From: Halorhabdus sp. BNX81
GTDB lineage: Archaea; Halobacteriota; Halobacteria; Halobacteriales; Haloarculaceae
Assembly (NCBI RefSeq): GCF_029229925.1
Contig: NZ_CP107254.1
Span: 930,001 to 994,000 of the forward strand
DNA: 64,000 nucleotides
Direction: 5' to 3'
This document shows, in pieces, positions 19,030 through 27,687 of the stretch. The number at the start of each line of letters is the position of its first letter. Positions within the stretch are counted from its first letter, which is position 1. Below the pieces are notes generated by a model. It did not search any database. It saw only the letters and a program-made list of their open reading frames with translations, and was not told the DNA's origin. A program made the translations under genes and the position numbers.

Positions 19030-19157
19030 ACACCTACCGAGTACAGGGTCAGCGGCATAACTATTGGCTATCCCTTTCGACGGGCCCGGTGGCACGGAGG
19101 GCCACGCTCACACGCGACCACTGGCCGGCCCGGCCCGTCTCGTGGGACGATCTCACG

Positions 19158-19946
19158 TTATACGACCACCACTGCCAGTGCCAGCAGGCCCACCCCGATG
19201 ACGACCGGAACGCTGCCGATCTTTGCCACGTCCCAGGCGACGCCGCGTTCGCGGCCGTCCGCAATGAGAAACCGGCGGACACCGTCCCCGTTGATGACGA
19301 CGTTTACTTCGCCACCACGATGGCCCGCCCCGGCGTCGTAGTGGGCACGGCCATAGACGTAACACTTCTCGCCAGGGTCGAGCCGTCGTTCGACGAACCG
19401 CTGGTCGTTCCCGATCTTGAGTTCCGTTACGCCGAGATCGATCGTGCCGTCCTGGGCGGCGACGTCCGGATTCCCGGCGACGAACTCGGCAAGTCGATCG
19501 GGCAACGGCGTCCCGCCGGGGACCGTGACCGTCTGTTCCTCGAGGTGACGAACCGAGCCGGCGGGTTCGACGCGACAGCTGGCCGTGTCGTCGGCAAGCC
19601 GGAACGGCCCGCCCACAAGCCCCTCGTCCAGGGTTTTCCAGTGGGTGTTCGTTCCCTCGCCTGCGTTGGTCGTCCGGTGTTCCTGTACTTCCCATTCACA
19701 GACGAGGCTCGGTGAGCCGGAGATCGGTGATTCGACCGTTCCCCCATCCGGCTTCGCGATTCCCTGGACTTCGACCGGGCCGAGTTCGTTCGGCAGCTCG
19801 AAGACGGCAAGGGGCTCACCGCGATGGATCTGCCACGCGAACCACAGTTCTCGTGCCCCAAGCGCGATCAGCGCCAGGCCGGCGACGCCGAGGAGGCCCA
19901 CAAACAGGAGGGCGAGTGATGCCATCCCTTCTGACTTCTTGCGCAT
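19158..19946 (-). CDS. Membrane protein with GIDE/MUL1-like domain
   Basis: 262 residues. A membrane helix lies at about residues 8-30 and another at the extreme C-terminus (VPVVIGVGLLALAVVVV). The soluble part between them has the pattern of the GIDE domain of eukaryotic MUL1-type E3 ligases (SGSPSLVCEWEVQEH, HWKTLDEG, CYVYGRAHYD), but no RING finger is present. Prokaryotic members have no known function; a link to ubiquitin is not implied. The family call rests on motif similarity seen by eye. Confidence 0.6.
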   Translation of the reverse strand: MRKKSEGMASLALLFVGLLGVAGLALIALGARELWFAWQIHRGEPLAVFELPNELGPVEVQGIAKPDGGTVESPISGSPSLVCEWEVQEHRTTNAGEGTNTHWKTLDEGLVGGPFRLADDTASCRVEPAGSVRHLEEQTVTVPGGTPLPDRLAEFVAGNPDVAAQDGTIDLGVTELKIGNDQRFVERRLDPGEKCYVYGRAHYDAGAGHRGGEVNVVINGDGVRRFLIADGRERGVAWDVAKIGSVPVVIGVGLLALAVVVV

Positions 19947-20050
19947 CTGGAATCAACGTTGTGCTCCTGTAGACTGATCGATGATTGGCGGGGAACCGGC
20001 CCCTATGCGACCGGGTGAATCTTATTGTTCAGGCCGCCGCGAGGTTTCGT

Positions 20051-20224
20051 ATGGAAGACGAAGCCTGGCGCTCGATCGACGTGATCCACGACAACAAGGG
20101 CGAGCCACACGTCCTCCAGCAGAAGGTAAAGGTGTTTACGGCTGGTGTTACCGAGGAGTCAAGCGGCTACACGAAGCCGACCGTAGACCATCGACTGGTC
20201 CCGCTGGCCGACGTCACGAAGTGA
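20051..20224 (+). CDS. Small conserved-looking hypothetical protein
   Basis: 57 residues (MEDEAWRSIDVIHDNKG ...). No known domain is recognised. Codon use is haloarchaeal and the ATG follows an AT-rich stretch (cttattgttcagg), suggesting a real, nearly leaderless gene. It lies between the GIDE-like gene and the convergent cspA gene. Confidence 0.55.
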   Translation: MEDEAWRSIDVIHDNKGEPHVLQQKVKVFTAGVTEESSGYTKPTVDHRLVPLADVTK

Positions 20225-20293
20225 CCCTCGCGACGAGCCAGGGGCTCAGTGGGATAAATAGTGTATTAGGAAATCGCGAGTCGCGTCGAAGCC

Positions 20294-20488
20294 TTACTGG
20301 CGGACGACGTTGGTCGCGCGGGGGCCCTTCTCGGCCTGTTCAATGTCGAATTCGACTTCCTGTCCTTCCTCGAGGTCCGGGCCGCCGACGTCTTCCATGT
20401 GGAAGAATACGTCTTCGTCCGCATCCTCAGTCTCGATGAAACCGTAACCGCCAGTGTCGTTGAAGAAATCGACCGTACCAGTTGCCAT
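20294..20488 (-). CDS. cspA: Cold shock protein CspA
   Basis: 64 residues forming a complete cold-shock OB fold. The RNA-binding motifs are GGYGFIET (RNP1-like, residues 13-20) and DVFFHMED (RNP2-like, residues 26-33). It is acidic as expected for a halophile. CspA proteins act as RNA chaperones. The AT-rich region upstream is only about 100 bp long and is shared with the convergent end of the UbiA-lycopene cyclase gene. Confidence 0.97.
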   Translation of the reverse strand: MATGTVDFFNDTGGYGFIETEDADEDVFFHMEDVGGPDLEEGQEVEFDIEQAEKGPRATNVVRQ

Positions 20489-20597
20489 TGCAATTCTACC
20501 AATGGGAGCCCGATGTATAAGGCTTCCGAGAGATGGCGTACCACGGGTTATCGGGACACGACCCGTGGGTGTGCAAGCCATCCACGCACGGCGATTA

Positions 20598-21770
20598 TCA
20601 CTCGTCACTTTCGCGGAGCGATTCGTGGATGCCGAGTACCAGTGCGGGGACGACGAGCATGAACAAGTGTTCCTCGATTGGGATCGCCAGCAGGTCGATC
20701 CCGGTCCGTAATTCGATGGCGAACACGCCCACTTCGAGCGTGTACCAGTCCCAGACGTACGCCAGCGGATAGACGACTGCGATTGTCCGGCCGGCCCGCG
20801 CGAGAGCGTCGGCCCGGACGAGCAACGCCAGTCCGAACGCGCCAAAGGCGATCTCGGTCGCGAGGTAGGTGTACGGGCCGAGGACGCCGATGTCGATGGG
20901 CAATGGACCGGTCATGGGCCGATACCACAGCGCGACCAGCAACAGCGCGAGGAAGACGTACGCACCACGGACGAGCAGCATCGTCGCCAGACGTGGCTCG
21001 GCGCGACGCGCGATAGCGGCCACGGCCCCGAACGCGAAGACTGCGAGAATCGTTCCCGTCGGGAACACACCTACGGCAGCGAACACGGCCACACCGAGCA
21101 ATCCAGCCGCCAATAGCCCTTCCGCCAGTCGGCGTGCGCGCGTCGGACCGAGGACGACGGCTACAGTTCGTTTGTCGATAGAGCGGTCGTACCCCAGATC
21201 CTGGGCGTCGTCGATGATCTTGATCCCCAGGAGGACAGCAAGCAACACGCCAGCCAGTCCGAGGACGGTCGGGGTCACTGTGCCGGCCCCGGCGGCGTAG
21301 GCACCCACGAGCGACAGCGCGATCCCGGCCGGGTAGCCCCCGGTCGCCGTGACCGGGTTCGTGTCCAGTTGCGGCGCGTGAAAGTACCCCAGTGCCCACG
21401 TCGGCGCGGTCAGCGCGGCGGCCGCTACTCCCGCGGTCAGGAAGACGCCTGCCAGCGCCACCGCGAAGAGGATGCCGGCACCGACCAGCGCCAGTCGACA
21501 CCCGCCGACCGATAGCGGGTGGTCGTCGTCCTCGCCGCGGACGAAGAAGTCGACGTAGCCATCCTTGACGTGGGCGGTGTAGACCGCTGCGAAGATCGCT
21601 ATTGCGTGGGCCGCGACGACTGTCGGCGTGAACGTCCCCGTGGCTCGGGCAGCGAGTAGTGAGCCCGTCAACGAGACGGCCACCGGCGGCAGCATGAACA
21701 CCGGATGGACCTGTGACGCCAGCGCACGGACTGCCGCCGCTGGACCGGGACGGTGACGGGCGATCGACAT
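20598..21770 (-). CDS. UbiA-type prenyltransferase fused to a lycopene-cyclase domain
   Basis: 390 residues, hydrophobic throughout. The N-terminal part (about 1-270) has the UbiA prenyltransferase layout, with the second Asp-rich motif IIDDAQDLGYDRSIDKRT clearly visible and a weaker first motif (HVKDGYVDFF). The C-terminal part (about 280-390) matches a single repeat of the heterodimeric-type lycopene cyclase (CrtYc/d), ending with WDWYTLEVGVFAIE and the PIEEHLF signature. This suggests a role in C40/C50 carotenoid synthesis, but the exact reaction cannot be read from sequence. It is divergent from the photolyase gene, with 137 bp between starts. Confidence 0.72.
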   Translation of the reverse strand: MSIARHRPGPAAAVRALASQVHPVFMLPPVAVSLTGSLLAARATGTFTPTVVAAHAIAIFAAVYTAHVKDGYVDFFVRGEDDDHPLSVGGCRLALVGAGILFAVALAGVFLTAGVAAAALTAPTWALGYFHAPQLDTNPVTATGGYPAGIALSLVGAYAAGAGTVTPTVLGLAGVLLAVLLGIKIIDDAQDLGYDRSIDKRTVAVVLGPTRARRLAEGLLAAGLLGVAVFAAVGVFPTGTILAVFAFGAVAAIARRAEPRLATMLLVRGAYVFLALLLVALWYRPMTGPLPIDIGVLGPYTYLATEIAFGAFGLALLVRADALARAGRTIAVVYPLAYVWDWYTLEVGVFAIELRTGIDLLAIPIEEHLFMLVVPALVLGIHESLRESDE

Positions 21771-21907
21771 ACCTGTTCCTCGGTATCGATCCGCAAAGAC
21801 GTGTCGCCGCGTTCAAATGTTGCTGCGGAACCGATGGTTCACCCACCGTCGGCCCCGACACTGGTCTCGGCCCCGGTGTCCAAGTAGATCCGGCCCGATG
21901 GACGGCC

Positions 21908-23344
21908 ATGCCCGAGACTGCCGTCGTCTGGCTACGTCGCGACCTGCGAACGCGGGACAACCCGACGCTCGCGGCTGCCTGCGCTGCCGATCGCGTCCTG
22001 CCCGTCTACTGTTTCGAGCCGCGCCGGTACGGCCAGCGTGCCTTCGGCGGAGCAGCGTCGTTCGAATACGACGGGATCGGGGCCGGTCGCGCACAGTTCG
22101 AACGCGAGGCCGTCAGGGACCTCCGTGACCGACTTCGAGAGACCGGCAGCGATCTGTTCGTCCGCCACGGCCGCCCCGACGCGGTGCTGCCAGCGATCAT
22201 TGATCGCATCGACGCCGACCGCCTGCACTGCCAGACCCTCGCTATCCCGGAAGAGCGCACTAGCGAACAGCAGGTCCGGGCGGCGCTACCGGAGGCGGTC
22301 ACTGTCGAACGCCACTGGACGCACACGCTCCACCACGTCGAGGACCTGCCGACCCCCTACGACGAGATGCCCGACACCTTCACCCCCTGGCGACAGTCAG
22401 TCGAGGCCGAGAGTCGCGTCCGGGAGCCGATCGAGGCACCCGCGGTGCCGCCGGTTCCAGCGGACGCGCCACATCCGGGGCCGATCCCGAAACTCGCCGA
22501 TCTCGGCGTCGTCGGCGACGTCCCCGACGACGACCGAATGCCCCTCGACTTCGAGGGCGGGGAGACCCCGGGGCAGCGTCGGCTGGAACAGTACGTCTGG
22601 GAGACGGACTCCCTCCGGGCGTACAAGCAGACGCGCAACGGGCTGGTCGGGCGGGATTTCTCCTCGAAGTTCTCGCCCTGGTTGAACCTCGGCTGTCTCT
22701 CGCCACGGGACGTTCATCAGACCGTCCAGGACTACGAGCGCGAGCGCGTCAGCAACGACTCGACGTACTGGCTGAACTTCGAGTTGCGCTGGCGGGACTT
22801 CTTCCAGTTTCAGTTCGCCAAGTACGGCGGGAAATTCTTCACGCCGGGTGGGATCCGCGAACGAACGGACCTGGACTGGCGGCGCGACGAGAGCGACTTT
22901 CGGCGCTGGCAGGAGGGCCGGACTGGGGTACCGTTCGTCGACGCCGCGATGCGGGAACTCGCGGCGACGGGCTACGTGAGCAATCGCGCCCGCCAGAACG
23001 CCGCCTCCTTCCTGGTCCACGATCTCGGGATCGACTGGCGGTGGGGCGGGGCCCACTACGAGCACCACTTGCTCGACTTCGATCCCGCCTCGAACTACGG
23101 CAACTGGGCGTACGTCGCCAAGGTCGGCAACGACAGCCGCGAGGGTGGCTTCGACGTGCTCAGCCAGGCCGAACGCTACGATCCCGGGGCGGAGTACGTG
23201 CAGCGCTGGTGCCCGGAACTGGACGGGCTTGTGGACGCGTACGCCCGCGAGCCTTGGCGGATGGACGACCGCGAGCAACGCGATCGTGGGGTCGTGCTCG
23301 GCGAGGACTACCCCGAACCGATGGTGGATCCAGCGCGATTGTGA
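21908..23344 (+). CDS. DASH-type cryptochrome/photolyase
   Basis: 478 residues. The N-terminal antenna domain starts with AVVWLRRDLRTRDNP. The FAD-binding domain shows SSKFSPWLNLGCLSPR, FELRWRDFFQF, GVPFVDAAMRELAATGY, SNRARQNAASFLVHDLGIDWR and DFDPASNYGNWAYVAKVGND, which are DASH-family blocks. DASH proteins repair cyclobutane pyrimidine dimers mainly in single-stranded DNA, using light. The ATG at 21908 is chosen because an upstream in-frame ATG would overlap the divergent carotenoid gene. A shared, light-responsive promoter region is possible. Confidence 0.92.
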   Translation: MPETAVVWLRRDLRTRDNPTLAAACAADRVLPVYCFEPRRYGQRAFGGAASFEYDGIGAGRAQFEREAVRDLRDRLRETGSDLFVRHGRPDAVLPAIIDRIDADRLHCQTLAIPEERTSEQQVRAALPEAVTVERHWTHTLHHVEDLPTPYDEMPDTFTPWRQSVEAESRVREPIEAPAVPPVPADAPHPGPIPKLADLGVVGDVPDDDRMPLDFEGGETPGQRRLEQYVWETDSLRAYKQTRNGLVGRDFSSKFSPWLNLGCLSPRDVHQTVQDYERERVSNDSTYWLNFELRWRDFFQFQFAKYGGKFFTPGGIRERTDLDWRRDESDFRRWQEGRTGVPFVDAAMRELAATGYVSNRARQNAASFLVHDLGIDWRWGGAHYEHHLLDFDPASNYGNWAYVAKVGNDSREGGFDVLSQAERYDPGAEYVQRWCPELDGLVDAYAREPWRMDDREQRDRGVVLGEDYPEPMVDPARL

Positions 23345-23455
23345 GGAGGGCGACCTGACTCAGATCCGTTCGGGCCTTTGTCACTTACTTGCGGCTGTTC
23401 GCCCAGCGCCGGGGCCTCACAACGAATTTATTGCTCCGCCTCAAATACTGACAGC

Positions 23456-23671
23456 ATGGAACAAAATCCGGTTGAGGATAATTTCATTACCCGCATCATC
23501 CTCGGTTTCGTCGTCCTCTATGCGATGCTTATTGTGGGTAGTTCGGTTGGAAACATGTTTTCGACGGATAATGGATATGTAGCATTGATCGGCTTTGTCA
23601 TCGGGGCTCTCTTCGTTTTCGTGATTTTTGCGGCCCTGTACAGCAGGTACGATCAATCATACAATAGTTAA
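23456..23671 (+). CDS. Small two-helix membrane protein, AT-rich
   Basis: 71 residues with two hydrophobic helices (IILGFVVLYAMLIVGSSVG and VALIGFVIGALFVFVIFAAL) and short polar ends. Base composition is clearly more AT-rich than the neighbours, which fits a recently acquired or rapidly evolving gene. The ATG follows an AT-rich promoter-like stretch (cgaatttattgctcc). Function unknown. Confidence 0.6.
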   Translation: MEQNPVEDNFITRIILGFVVLYAMLIVGSSVGNMFSTDNGYVALIGFVIGALFVFVIFAALYSRYDQSYNS

Positions 23672-23796
23672 TTATGGGAGTACTGTCCTCTGTTGTGCAT
23701 TTTTGCAACTACTGTTCGGGCCGTCACTGGAAACGGTGACTGACTGGGGGGCCGGGCGTCGAAAGCGATTACTGACGGCTGCCCGAAGACGAAAAT

Positions 23797-24102
23797 ATGA
23801 CCGCACGCTTCCCCGAGAACCGCAAGCACAACCTGGCAATCGAGTTCTCCCGGTACGCCGAGTTCGGCGTTGGCGACGTCCTCGAAACCGACGAGGGTGA
23901 GGAAGTCACCGTCACGGACTTTGCCTTTCGGTTCGAGACCGACGACTTCGTCTACTGGTTCGAGCAACTCGATGGCTCCTACACCGAGAGCGAGATCGAG
24001 GAGTGGGCGCTGGTGTCGGAGGGGGAGCGCGAGGAGTACGTCGACCCCGGGTTCGAGAGCCAGCAGATCCCAGATCCGGACGGCGCTGACGGATCGTCAT
24101 GA
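23797..24102 (+). CDS. Haloarchaeal hypothetical protein
   Basis: 101 acidic residues (MTARFPENRKHNLAIEF ...). A small beta-rich domain with many aromatic residues (FAFRFETDDFVYWFEQLD) is followed by an acidic tail. No family is recognised. The stop overlaps the next start by 4 bp (ATGA), so it is translationally coupled to the small zinc-binding protein downstream. Confidence 0.7.
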   Translation: MTARFPENRKHNLAIEFSRYAEFGVGDVLETDEGEEVTVTDFAFRFETDDFVYWFEQLDGSYTESEIEEWALVSEGEREEYVDPGFESQQIPDPDGADGSS

Positions 24103-24317
24103 CGACCGACCCTTGCGACGGGTGTGGCGACGAGGTGCGGATCGCCGGCGGGATCGGCGACATGTGGAGTTCGTCGCAGTCAGCTACCGGCGGGATGACA
24201 CTCGAACTAGCCGACGGGACCGAACACTTCCTGTGTTCGGATTGCATCGAGGCGCTGCCCGACGACCGCGAGGTCGAGGCGGCAGACGTGGCCGGCCTCG
24301 AAGGTCGAGACGATTGA
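24099..24317 (+). CDS. Small zinc-finger protein
   Basis: 72 residues with two C-x2-C knuckles: CDGC near residue 6 and CSDC near residue 47, suggesting one structural zinc site. The rest is acidic. It follows the previous gene with a 4-bp overlap and probably acts with it. Function unknown. Confidence 0.7.
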   Translation: MTTDPCDGCGDEVRIAGGIGDMWSSSQSATGGMTLELADGTEHFLCSDCIEALPDDREVEAADVAGLEGRDD

Positions 24318-24559
24318 GCCCTGGTGTCGGGTTTTGGCGGCTGGTCTGTGCCGAACGTAGTGCTCCGGAGGCCAATTACCGGGTATATGGGTCCGTTTCA
24401 CGAGGGTATCAGGCGGTGTCTGACGCCCTCCTGTGTGATGGATTTCCACACGAACGAATGGGGTTCGAATCAAACACGCTCCCGCCGGTCTGTCCGGCCT
24501 GTTTCCCACGGGAGCCTTCGCATCACGCTTATGTCATCGCCGGTTCAAATCTGCGCCTA

Positions 24560-25501
24560 ATGCGAGCTGACGACATACATCCCCAGGCACAGGCCGTCGT
24601 CGACCGACAACGGCGGCTCGGTATCTCGCCGATCTCCGATCACGATCGCCGCGTGTTGCGCTTTTTGCAACGGGTGGGTACCTGGTTCGGGAATCGCGAT
24701 CCGCCGGCAGTCGGCTCGACGACCGACGGCTCGATCCCGGGGCCCGACGGTGACCTTCCCGTCCGCCTATACCGGCCGGACGCGCCCGGTCCCTACCCGA
24801 CGATCGTGTTCTTCCACGGCGGTGGGTTCGTCCTCGGAAGCATCGGAACCCACGACTGGCTGTGTCGACAACTGACTCGGGAGACGGGCGCGGTCGTCGT
24901 CTCGGTCGAGTATCGCCTCGCCCCGGAACACCCGTTCCCGGCGGCTGTCGAGGACGCCTACGCGGCCACCCAGTGGGCCGCGGACAACCCCGACAGGCTC
25001 GCGTCGGACGGGACGCTCGCGGTGGCCGGCGACAGTGCCGGCGGAAATCTCGCAGCCGTCGTCTCGCTGATGGCCAGGGACCGAGGCGAACCGACCATTG
25101 ATTACCAGACGCTGCTCTACCCTGGGATCGGCATCAGCGACGACCAGGAGTCCGTCCGGGAGAACGACGGGATCGTTCTCTCGATCGCGGACCTCGAATG
25201 GTTCGAAAACTGCTATTACGACGGCGAGATCCACCAGCGCAACCCCTACGCCGATCCGGCGGCGGCGTGTGATCTCGCGGGCGTCGCGCCCGCGACGGTC
25301 GTGACTGCGGGGTTCGATCCGCTTCGGGACGGCGGCGTTGCCTACGCTGACCAACTCGACGCCGACGGCGTCGAGGTCACGCATCGCCACTATCCGGGGA
25401 TGATCCACGGGTTTGCCACGTCCCCGGGAATCGACCGTGCCGAGACGGTCGTCAGTGACGTCGCAACCGATTTCGCTGATACGATCGGCGAAACGTCCTG
25501 A
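24560..25501 (+). CDS. Alpha/beta hydrolase, HSL-type carboxylesterase
   Basis: 313 residues of the hormone-sensitive-lipase branch. The oxyanion-hole motif HGGGFV, the nucleophile motif GDSAGGN (Ser of GDSAG), a catalytic Asp in GFDPLRD and a His in HGFA are all present. Such enzymes hydrolyse short-chain esters. No signal peptide is seen, so it is cytoplasmic. The 240 bp before it hold no convincing gene. Length is normal for the family. Confidence 0.93.
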   Translation: MRADDIHPQAQAVVDRQRRLGISPISDHDRRVLRFLQRVGTWFGNRDPPAVGSTTDGSIPGPDGDLPVRLYRPDAPGPYPTIVFFHGGGFVLGSIGTHDWLCRQLTRETGAVVVSVEYRLAPEHPFPAAVEDAYAATQWAADNPDRLASDGTLAVAGDSAGGNLAAVVSLMARDRGEPTIDYQTLLYPGIGISDDQESVRENDGIVLSIADLEWFENCYYDGEIHQRNPYADPAAACDLAGVAPATVVTAGFDPLRDGGVAYADQLDADGVEVTHRHYPGMIHGFATSPGIDRAETVVSDVATDFADTIGETS

Positions 25502-25531
25502 ACGACGGGATGACGGAGCGAGAAAGAATCC

Positions 25532-25888
25532 TTACTGCGCCGTCGGCGTGTCGTCGTCGCTCATCGCTTGCTTGACCTGAAGAGCCGCGCTGGCGGCGAG
25601 TCCCTGGGCGAGATCTTCACATTCCTGGTCGTCGATCCGAAGGTTCGTATCCGGTTCGGGGGTATATCCGGCACTGACCGGTGAGCCGATCGGTGGCTGA
25701 ACGGCGATCATCGCTTCGGGACCGCTGGCCCCGCTTGACAGCTCCGAGCCGACCACGAACTCGCCAGGCAGCAACTCCCGCGTCTTGGAGGCGACGCGGG
25801 ACAGATCGCTCCGGAGCGATCGACGCTCCTCCGGCGTGAGCTCGACCGTCGTCTCAGCGGCCCCGGAATGCGACGTATTTCCATACAT
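25532..25888 (-). CDS. Conserved haloarchaeal hypothetical (possibly DUF5811)
   Basis: 118 residues (MYGNTSHSGAAETTVEL ...). The pattern LLPGEFVVGSEL, VQPPIGSPVSAGY and LAQGLAASAALQVKQAM resembles what I recall as the haloarchaeal DUF5811 family; the assignment is from memory. It lies 93 bp downstream of the arginine decarboxylase gene in the same direction. Function unknown. Confidence 0.65.
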   Translation of the reverse strand: MYGNTSHSGAAETTVELTPEERRSLRSDLSRVASKTRELLPGEFVVGSELSSGASGPEAMIAVQPPIGSPVSAGYTPEPDTNLRIDDQECEDLAQGLAASAALQVKQAMSDDDTPTAQ

Positions 25889-25981
25889 GAATCGTCTCCG
25901 GATGTACGCGAGGGCCCGTTATAAACTCGCCGACTCGTGTCTTCGAGACGACGTGTCGGCCCCGCGGCTTCCGGCCGTGTG

Positions 25982-26455
25982 TCACTGCTCGATTAGCGTG
26001 TGGCTTTCGCCGTAGACCGCCAGGACGATCGCACAGGCGTACTCCTCGGCTGCCGTCGCCGTTGTGACTTCGACGTGCTTCTCGCCAAAGTCCCACTCCC
26101 GGAGCTCGCGACCGGCCGAAAGCCCTGCCCGGACGTCTTCCCGGACCCGTCGTTCACTCGACCCGGAGACTTCATAGAAGATGCCCGGGCCATCGGGCTC
26201 GCGCGTCCAGCCGATCGCCGCCGCCGCCTCGCCTTCGTCGGTCGTCTCCGCCGCCTGGACGACGTACAGCCCGCGGCCTGCCGGACCGAGATCCGGGGCC
26301 GTCCCGACGCGTTCGATCCTCGCGTCGGCGGGGATGACCGACGACAGTGTCACGAGGTTATAGTTGTGGACGCCGGCCTCGGCCAGGGCGGCGTCGTAGG
26401 CGGCCGTCGGCGTCGGCCCGTGACCCGAGCCCATGACGATCCGAATCGCTCCCAT
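25982..26455 (-). CDS. pdaD: Pyruvoyl-dependent arginine decarboxylase
   Basis: 157 residues of the PvlArgDC family, which decarboxylates arginine to agmatine. The self-cleavage site is in NLVTLSSVIPADA: cleavage between S38 and S39 would produce the pyruvoyl group on S39. The N-terminal GSGHGPTPTAAYDAAL and C-terminal EKHVEVTTATAAEEYACA blocks fit the family. It supplies agmatine, the substrate of the agmatinase at 7.7 kb and a proposed donor for aIF5A modification. The divergent hydrogenase operon begins 194 bp away. Confidence 0.92.
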   Translation of the reverse strand: MGAIRIVMGSGHGPTPTAAYDAALAEAGVHNYNLVTLSSVIPADARIERVGTAPDLGPAGRGLYVVQAAETTDEGEAAAAIGWTREPDGPGIFYEVSGSSERRVREDVRAGLSAGRELREWDFGEKHVEVTTATAAEEYACAIVLAVYGESHTLIEQ

Positions 26456-26534
26456 TACCGGAAAATCGGGCGAGCGGCAAGTAAAGTCCGTCGTTCGGGA
26501 CCTGCGAACGCCGTCCCGATATATTCACAACGAC

Positions 26535-26547
26535 CATTATAATGATA
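26535..26547 (+). promoter_or_regulatory. Putative promoter of the cytoplasmic hydrogenase operon
   Basis: An AT-rich block contains the perfect 10-bp palindrome cattataatg followed by ata. It could be the TATA box, leaving a leader of about 75-80 nt before the ATG at 26650, or a small operator. It lies between the divergent arginine decarboxylase gene and hydB, so direction is not certain. Confidence 0.4.
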
Positions 26548-26649
26548 GTTTCTCACGAACTGGGAATCCTCGGTGGGACTTACTCCGGCACTGACACTCC
26601 TGTGCGCTAAGAGACGAGTGCGCGACGAGCAATCACCGTCTCCCAGAGC

Positions 26650-27687
26650 ATGAAAGTCATTGATCGATCGGACTTCACGGCGTTGATCGAGGAGTTGATC
26701 GCATCCGATCCGCGGGAGGTAGTCGGGGTACAGGAGAGCGGCGAGCAGTACGTTTTCGATCGGCTGGAGTCGGCCGAGCAACTCGCGCTGGAACATGACC
26801 TGACGGCACTATCGCCGAAGAAGTACGTCATGCCACAGCGTGAGACGCTGTTGACCTACGAACAGACGGACGACGACTACGAGATGCGGGCCGAGGCTGA
26901 TCCGACGGGGCATATCGTCGTCGGCGTCCATCCGTACGATCTCGCAGCGATCAATCAACTCGATAAGATCTTCATCGACACGCTGCAGGACGAACCGTAC
27001 CGCCGCAAGCGCGAGCATTCCGTTCTCATCGGGGTGACAATGCAGGACGTCGCCGACACCTGCTTCGCCGCGAGCATGGGCACCGCGACGATCGACTCGG
27101 GGTATGATCTCATGGTGACTGACCTTGGCGATCGTTTCGCCGTCGACATCGGGACCTTCGAGGGTGATCAGTTGCTGGAGTCGGTTCCGACCCGGAACGC
27201 GAGCGCCGAGGAGGTAGAGCGCGTCGCGGAGATCAAAGCGGACCTCGAAGACGCCTTCGATCGGGAACTCGCCTTTCCGCCGGCTGCACTCCCTACATTG
27301 CTTGAAGCCAGCTACGACGACATGGACTTCTGGGAGGACTATGCCGAGCAGTGTCTCTCGTGTGGCACCTGTAACGTGGTCTGTCCGACCTGCTTCTGTT
27401 TCAGTGTCGATATGATCCGCGACCTTGAGGGCGACAGCGGTCGCCAGGAGCGCCGCTGGGACGGCTGTCTGCTGGAGGACTTCGCGACGGTCGCCCAGGG
27501 CGAGAACTTCCGTGAGGAGGTCGCTCAGCGCCATCGCCACCGGTTCATGCGCAAGGGGTGGTACATCTACGAGCGCTACGGCGACATCGCCTGCGTCGGG
27601 TGTGGCCGGTGTACGCGCCACTGCGTCGCCGGTGTGGCCGATCCCTGTGAGGTCTACAACGAACTCAGGGAGGGACAGCATGCGTAG
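26650..27687 (+). CDS. hydB: [NiFe] hydrogenase beta subunit, 2x[4Fe-4S] (HydB/HyhB-like)
   Basis: 345 residues. The C-terminal third holds two ferredoxin-type clusters: C235, C238, C241, C245 and C315, C318, C321, C325. The N-terminal domain matches the sulfhydrogenase beta subunit, with VGVHPYDLAAI as a conserved block. It passes electrons between the small subunit and the flavoprotein gamma subunit. First gene of a compact beta-gamma-delta-alpha operon typical of group 3b (NADP-linked, bidirectional) hydrogenases. It overlaps the next gene by 8 bp. Confidence 0.9.
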   Translation: MKVIDRSDFTALIEELIASDPREVVGVQESGEQYVFDRLESAEQLALEHDLTALSPKKYVMPQRETLLTYEQTDDDYEMRAEADPTGHIVVGVHPYDLAAINQLDKIFIDTLQDEPYRRKREHSVLIGVTMQDVADTCFAASMGTATIDSGYDLMVTDLGDRFAVDIGTFEGDQLLESVPTRNASAEEVERVAEIKADLEDAFDRELAFPPAALPTLLEASYDDMDFWEDYAEQCLSCGTCNVVCPTCFCFSVDMIRDLEGDSGRQERRWDGCLLEDFATVAQGENFREEVAQRHRHRFMRKGWYIYERYGDIACVGCGRCTRHCVAGVADPCEVYNELREGQHA

